From contig NZ_FNYY01000003.1 in NCBI RefSeq assembly GCF_900109145.1, forward strand, positions 248,001 through 312,000: a stretch of DNA of 64,000 bases, written 5' to 3'. This DNA is from Marinovum algicola. GTDB taxonomy: Bacteria > Pseudomonadota > Alphaproteobacteria > Rhodobacterales > Rhodobacteraceae. This document shows positions 61,122 to 64,000 of the stretch, one piece after another (within the stretch, counting starts at the first letter, position 1; the number at the start of each line of letters is the position of its first letter). The translations under genes were made by a program, and so were the position numbers. The notes under the pieces are model-generated. The model was not told the DNA's origin. It did no database searches and saw only the letters and a program-made list of their open reading frames with translations.

Positions 61122-62642
61122 ATGATGACGCCCGATGCATCCAGCCTGTTCGATCAGGGCCCGCCGCCGCCCTGCCCCGCGCCCTTCAACCTGGCCGGTT
61201 TCGTGCTGCGCCATGCCAGCGCCCAGCCCGACAAGATCGCGCTTGCCCTGCTCGGTCCGTCACGGGCCGAACGCTGGAGCTATGCCCGGCTCGAGGGTGC
61301 GGTGCGCGGCATCGCCACCGGGCTCTTGCAGCGCGGGCTGACCCCGGGCGACCGGGTGCTGATGCGGCTGGGCAATACCCCGGATTTCCCGCTGGCCTTC
61401 CTCGGCTGCATTGCCGCCGGGCTGATCCCGGTGCCGACCTCGGCCCAGCTCTCCGACCCCGAAACCGCGCGAATCATCGACATCCTTTCTCCGGCGCTCA
61501 TCCTGCGTGACCCGGCAGTGGCCTGCGCCGAGACCGACGTGCCGCTGCTGCCCGCCGCCGCGCTGCACGAAATGGCCGCCCTGCCGCCGGCGGAATTCGC
61601 CCTGGGGGCCCCCGACCGCCCGGCCTATGTCGTCTTTTCCTCCGGCACCTCCGGCGTGCCGCGCGCGGTGGTGCACGCGCATCGCGCGGTCTGGGCGCGG
61701 CAGATGATGGTGGCGGGCTGGTACGATCTGCGCGCCAGCGACCGGCTCTGCCACGCCGGTGCCTTCAACTGGACCTTCACCCTCGGCACCGGCCTGCTCG
61801 ACCCCTGGGCCGCCGGGGCGACCGCGCTGATCCCGGCGCCCGGCACCGATCCGGCGATGCTGCCGCTCCTGCTGAAACGCCACGACGCCACGCTCTTTGC
61901 CGCGGCCCCCGGCATCTTCCGCAAGCTGCTTTCGCGCCCGCTGCCGCCGCTGCCCAGGCTGCGGCATGCGCTCTCGGCCGGTGAAAAGCTGCCCGAGACC
62001 CTGCGCGGCGCCTGGCGGGCCGAGACCGGGACCGAGATCTACGAGGCCTACGGCATGTCGGAATGTTCGACCTTCATATCCTCCAGCCCGGCCACGCCCG
62101 CGCGCCGCGGGCTGCTGGGCAGGCCCCAGCCCGGCCGCCGCATCGCGCTTTGCGACGGGGACGGCCCGGTGCCGCTGGGAGAACCGGGCGAGATCTGCAT
62201 TGCCGACAGCGATCCCGGGCTGATGCTGGAATACCTCGGCGCCCCCGAGGCCACCGCCGCCCGGCGTCATGGCGGCTGGTTCCATACCGGCGACCTCGGG
62301 CGGATGGAGACCGACGGCCAGATCGCCTATCTCGGCCGCGCCGACGACATGATGAACGCCGGCGGTTTCCGCGTCTCGCCGCAGGAGGTGGAACAGGCGC
62401 TGCACGATGTGCCCGGCCTGACCGGCCTCGCCGTCACCGATGTCGAGATCAAGGCCGACACCCGCGTCATCGCCGCCTTCTACACCGCCGAAACCGATCT
62501 GACCGAAGCGCTGACCCGCCGCGCCGAGGCGCAGCTTGCCCGCTACAAACAGCCCCGGCTGTTCCGTCGGCTGGACCGCCTGCCCACCGGCCCCAACGGC
62601 AAGCTGTCGCGCCGCGCACTGCGCCAGTGGTTCACCACCTGA
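61122..62642 (+). CDS. AMP-dependent acyl-CoA synthetase/ligase (benzoate-CoA ligase-like)
   Basis: A 506-residue adenylate-forming enzyme: P-loop VFSSGTSGVPRAVVHAH near residue 178, YEAYGMSECSTF, HTGDLGRMETDG, and the C-terminal lysine region LPTGPNGKLSRRALR. It activates a carboxylate to its CoA ester; the layout resembles the benzoate-CoA ligase and medium-chain groups. The substrate is unknown. The start is the first of two consecutive ATGs; the open frame upstream lacks a ribosome site. Confidence 0.9.
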   Translation: MMTPDASSLFDQGPPPPCPAPFNLAGFVLRHASAQPDKIALALLGPSRAERWSYARLEGAVRGIATGLLQRGLTPGDRVLMRLGNTPDFPLAFLGCIAAGLIPVPTSAQLSDPETARIIDILSPALILRDPAVACAETDVPLLPAAALHEMAALPPAEFALGAPDRPAYVVFSSGTSGVPRAVVHAHRAVWARQMMVAGWYDLRASDRLCHAGAFNWTFTLGTGLLDPWAAGATALIPAPGTDPAMLPLLLKRHDATLFAAAPGIFRKLLSRPLPPLPRLRHALSAGEKLPETLRGAWRAETGTEIYEAYGMSECSTFISSSPATPARRGLLGRPQPGRRIALCDGDGPVPLGEPGEICIADSDPGLMLEYLGAPEATAARRHGGWFHTGDLGRMETDGQIAYLGRADDMMNAGGFRVSPQEVEQALHDVPGLTGLAVTDVEIKADTRVIAAFYTAETDLTEALTRRAEAQLARYKQPRLFRRLDRLPTGPNGKLSRRALRQWFTT

Positions 62643-62663
62643 CGGGGCCCCGGCGCGGCCCGC

Positions 62664-62683
62664 GTCCCGGCCCCCGCCGGGAC
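62664..62683. repeat. REP-like palindrome, copy 6
   Basis: GTCCCGG (62664-62670) and CCGGGAC (62677-62683) enclose CCCCCG between the ligase and DsbA-family genes. Confidence 0.5.
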
Positions 62684-62752
62684 CTCCCCCCTCGCCATTC
62701 CGGCAACATCCTGTTACATGCCCGGGAATTCCGCAACAAAGGTGCCTGTTCC

Positions 62753-63388
62753 ATGGTCAAGCTCGATATCCTCTCAGACCCGATCTGTCCGTGGTGCTAC
62801 ATCGGCAAATCCTACCTCGATCGCGCCCTGGCGGCGGCCCCCGATCACCCCTTTACCATCGAATGGCACCCCTTCCAGCTCAACCCCGAGATGCCCGCCG
62901 ACGGCATGGACCGCCGCGCCTATCTCGAAGGCAAGTTCGGCGGCAAGGAGGCCGCGATCCAGGCCTATCTGCCGGTGCATGAACATGCCGAGACCGCCGG
63001 GCTGGAACTCCATCTCGACAAGATCACCCGCACGCCCAATACGCTCGACGCGCACCGGCTGATCCACTGGGCCGGCATCGAGGGCAAGCAGACCGCCGCG
63101 GTCTCGGCCCTGTTCAAGGCCTATTTCGTCGAGGGCCGCGACATCGGCGATCATGACACCCTGGCCGATATCGCCGACGGGCTCGAGATCGACGCCTCGG
63201 TGATCCTGCGCCTGCTGCAAAGCGACAGCGACGCCCAGGACATCCGCGACCGCGACGCCGCCGCCCGCGACATGGGCGTAACCAGCGTGCCGACCTTCAT
63301 CGTCGATGGCAAACATGCGGTGCCCGGCGCGCAACCGCCCGAACTTTGGGCAAAGGTGATCGCGGAAATTCGCGAAAAGTCCGCCTGA
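62753..63388 (+). CDS. DsbA-family oxidoreductase (FrnE-like)
   Basis: A 211-residue thioredoxin-fold protein with an N-terminal CPWCYIG active site (CxxC near residue 12), an inserted helical domain, and a C-terminal SVPTFIVDGKHAVPGAQ region with the cis-proline. It has no signal peptide, so it acts in the cytoplasm, as FrnE proteins do. It may isomerise disulfides or support oxidative stress defence. The ATG lies within CCATGG after a weak ribosome site. Confidence 0.9.
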   Translation: MVKLDILSDPICPWCYIGKSYLDRALAAAPDHPFTIEWHPFQLNPEMPADGMDRRAYLEGKFGGKEAAIQAYLPVHEHAETAGLELHLDKITRTPNTLDAHRLIHWAGIEGKQTAAVSALFKAYFVEGRDIGDHDTLADIADGLEIDASVILRLLQSDSDAQDIRDRDAAARDMGVTSVPTFIVDGKHAVPGAQPPELWAKVIAEIREKSA

Positions 63389-63400
63389 GCGCCACAGTCG

Positions 63401-63416
63401 GTATACATTTGCATAC
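63401..63416. promoter_or_regulatory. Inverted-repeat operator candidate upstream of icd
   Basis: GTATACATTTGCATAC is a near-palindrome placed 11 bases before the icd -35 box. A GTATACAT core also occurs upstream of fumC (52956-52963), and GTATACA upstream of xthA (45522-45528). Confidence 0.35.
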
Positions 63417-63426
63417 AGGGCTTCTT

Positions 63427-63456
63427 TTGAGACGCGGTTTGCTCTAGCACTATATC
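63427..63456 (+). promoter_or_regulatory. Putative icd promoter
   Basis: -35 TTGAGA (63427-63432) and -10 TATATC (63451-63456), spacer 18 bases, 34 bases ahead of the icd ATG. Confidence 0.55.
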
Positions 63457-63490
63457 CAGTGTTCGAACCGACCTATCAAAAGAGGCCCCG

Positions 63491-64000
63491 ATGACCCGGA
63501 TCAAGGTAGACACCCCCATCGTCGAGCTCGATGGCGACGAGATGACCCGCATCATGTGGGATTTCATCAAGAAAAAGCTGATCGAGCCCTATCTCGATAT
63601 CGACCTGCTGTATTACGATCTCGGTATCGAGGAGCGCGACCGCACCGACGACAAGGTGACCTTCGACGCCGCCGAAAAGATCAAGGAGATCGGCGTCGGC
63701 GTCAAATGCGCCACCATCACGCCGGATGAAGCGCGGGTCGAGGAATTCGGCCTGAAACGCATGTACCCCTCGCCCAATGGCACCATCCGCAACATTCTGG
63801 GCGGCGTGGTGTTCCGGGCGCCGATCATCTGCCGCAACGTGCCGCGCCTGGTACCGGGCTGGACCCAGCCGATCGTCGTCGGCCGCCACGCCTTCGGCGA
63901 TCAGTACAAGGCCACCGATTTCCACTATCCCGGCCCCGGCAGGATTACCCTGAAATACGAAGGCGCCGATGGCACGGTGATCGAAAAAGAGGTATTTGAC
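63491..64000 (+). CDS. icd: NADP-dependent isocitrate dehydrogenase (3' partial)
   Basis: The first 170 residues of the monofunctional eukaryote-like NADP-IDH (about 404 residues complete). [48 protein letters not shown] and [18 protein letters not shown] are the isocitrate-binding signatures. It converts isocitrate to 2-oxoglutarate in the TCA cycle. The gene runs off the right edge of the window. A promoter and near-palindrome stand ahead. Confidence 0.96.
   Translation, partial: MTRIKVDTPIVELDGDEMTRIMWDFIKKKLIEPYLDIDLLYYDLGIEERDRTDDKVTFDAAEKIKEIGVGVKCATITPDEARVEEFGLKRMYPSPNGTIRNILGGVVFRAPIICRNVPRLVPGWTQPIVVGRHAFGDQYKATDFHYPGPGRITLKYEGADGTVIEKEVFD

Noticed and set aside
1-64000. CRISPR arrays, insertion sequences or prophage genes
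   Set aside because: No regularly spaced direct repeats, transposase motifs or phage structural genes were seen anywhere in the window.

Overview
The window is GC-rich, densely coded chromosomal DNA from an alphaproteobacterium, most likely a Rhodobacteraceae (Roseobacter-group) species. This rests on gene order and families: yceD-rpmF-plsX-fabH-ihfA-MerR, argS-SPOR-nagZ-scpA-scpB, sspB-fumC-DUF4169-RHH, a double-length Dcd, a TAXI-type TRAP system and several short proteins of roseobacter type. I see no phage, insertion sequence, CRISPR array or plasmid module. Both window edges cut a gene (a caiD-like gene at the left, icd at the right).

Layout. 1-6671: carnitine/crotonobetaine catabolism (CaiD-like hydratase, BKACE cleavage enzyme, carnitine dehydrogenase fused to a betainyl-CoA thioesterase), then a TAXI-TRAP transporter with a DUF1850 protein. 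6761-10506: an SbcCD/YhaON-like nuclease-ATPase pair. 10674-16230: a complete oligopeptide ABC transporter (oppABCDF order). 16235-23703: aminotransferase, class III CoA-transferase, a ferredoxin-ASKHA (RACo-like) activator, a methyltransferase, a P460-type cytochrome and a double-fasciclin protein. 23845-29635: tRNA-Gly(CCC), a histone-deacetylase-fold enzyme, an AbrB-type membrane protein, an ABC-F ATPase, OlsB and BamE. 29724-34393: yceD, rpmF, plsX, fabH, ihfA and a MerR regulator. 34458-42702: tRNA-Pro(GGG), dcd, a small basic protein, scpB, scpA, nagZ, a SPOR protein, argS and dgt. 42805-46513: erpA, then a leftward three-gene operon (57-residue peptide, 365-residue unknown protein, EamA transporter), then xthA. 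46605-54729: HupE/UreJ-like protein, psuK-psuG, DUF502, chrA, sspB, fumC, DUF4169. 54902-64000: RHH protein, methyltransferase, patatin, bdhA, a candidate small RNA, a YejA-like binding protein, a tiny lipoprotein, a small protein, an XRE-cupin regulator, an acyl-CoA ligase, a DsbA-family protein and icd.

The item most likely to be new is the leftward operon at 43136-45405. A 57-residue peptide ends in two copies of an 11-residue GD-x-V-xx-MMCVS repeat. It is followed by a coding sequence I cannot assign and, overlapping that by one base, a DMT-family transporter. The layout resembles a precursor peptide with partner protein and exporter. The intergenic region upstream carries two perfect, inverted DnaA boxes. 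Other points of interest are an unannotated promoter-to-terminator unit (57873-58061, minus strand), a REP-like family of intergenic palindromes, a tRNA whose 3' end lies antisense to an enzyme's last codons, and several proteins of 34-77 residues that are easy to miss.

All calls come from reading the sequence and from knowledge of protein families. No database search was run.
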